Shown: piece after piece, positions 16,124-16,210 of the stretch
Layout of the letters: the number at the start of each line of letters is the position of its first letter
How positions within the stretch are numbered: position 1 is the stretch's first letter
The notes under the pieces: generated by a model
What the model was told of the DNA's origin: nothing
The model's input: only the letters and a program-made list of their open reading frames with translations
Databases searched by the model: none
Position numbers and translations under genes: made by a program
Origin: CANNDT01 sp945876205
GTDB lineage: Bacteria > Acidobacteriota > Vicinamibacteria > Vicinamibacterales > UBA2999
DNA length: 16,210 nucleotides
NCBI GenBank assembly: GCA_947503365.1
Contig: CANNDT010000099.1
Location: 1-16,210 of the forward strand
Reading direction: 5' to 3'

Positions 16124-16210
16124 TTACGCTGCGTGAGTCATCTTGCGTTCGTACGCCGCGGGGCTCATCCGACCAGCCGATGAGTGCCGCCGCCGTTGGT
16201 TATAGAACAC
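16124..16210 (-). CDS. IS3-family transposase (OrfB), C-terminal 28 residues, cut by window end
   Basis: Reading the minus strand from the window end gives VFYNQRRRHSSAG then RMSPAAYERKMTHAA and a TAA at 16124-16126. The block FYN-x-RRRHSS-x-G...SP-x-x-YE is the standard C-terminus of IS3-family OrfB integrases (rve-type DDE transposases). Only this tail is visible, so whether the full gene is intact is unknown. It overlaps nothing else, and the terminal repeat of the element follows at once. Confidence 0.82.
   Translation of the reverse strand: MFYNQRRRHSSAGRMSPAAYERKMTHAA

Overview
This is a GC-rich bacterial chromosome segment carrying a surface-polysaccharide (exopolysaccharide, capsule or O-antigen type) locus, with decayed insertion sequences at its right end. 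The gene content, the gmk-yicC pairing, the tight stop/start overlaps and the scarcity of Shine-Dalgarno sequences suggest a Gram-negative soil or sediment bacterium. An Acidobacteriota (Vicinamibacteria-like) source would fit, but that is an impression and not a demonstrated placement.

Left part (1-5948, all minus strand): one compact six-gene unit read right to left: UDP-glucose 6-dehydrogenase (ugd), UDP-glucose 4-epimerase (galE), a dolichol-phosphate-mannose-synthase-like family 2 glycosyltransferase, an MsbA/PglK-like ABC exporter, YicC, and guanylate kinase (gmk, cut by the window edge). Genes overlap by 1-14 bases or are separated by 6 bases, so sugar-nucleotide, lipid-export and housekeeping functions are probably co-transcribed.

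Centre and right (6010-15108, all plus strand): after a 61-base divergent spacer come two GT4 glycosyltransferases and a GT2 glycosyltransferase linked by ATGA overlaps. A membrane-anchored trypsin-like serine protease follows, with an N-terminal zinc ribbon and an unrecognised C-terminal domain in place of PDZ. Next are a GT4 enzyme, a WbaZ-like GT4 enzyme, a WcaJ/WbaP-type polyprenyl-phosphate sugar-phosphotransferase (the likely initiating enzyme) and a UDP-glucuronate decarboxylase (UDP-xylose synthase). An octamer tandem repeat and a good intrinsic terminator (15142-15180) close the unit.

How they fit together: Ugd converts UDP-glucose to UDP-glucuronate, Uxs converts that to UDP-xylose, and GalE supplies UDP-galactose. 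The WcaJ-like enzyme would load the first sugar-1-phosphate onto undecaprenyl phosphate, and six glycosyltransferases (four GT4, two GT2) could extend it. No Wzx, Wzy, Wza or Wzc is visible, so the ABC exporter may be the glycolipid flippase, or those genes lie outside the window.

Right edge (15181-16210): a 5'-truncated, frameshifted IS1595-family transposase remnant, then the right end of an IS3-family element whose transposase runs off the window on the minus strand. No rRNA, tRNA or CRISPR array was seen. The least ordinary observations are the architecture of the protease inside the glycan operon, a dispersed-repeat-like sequence found inside two different genes, and -10-like or shared motifs placed directly before start codons.
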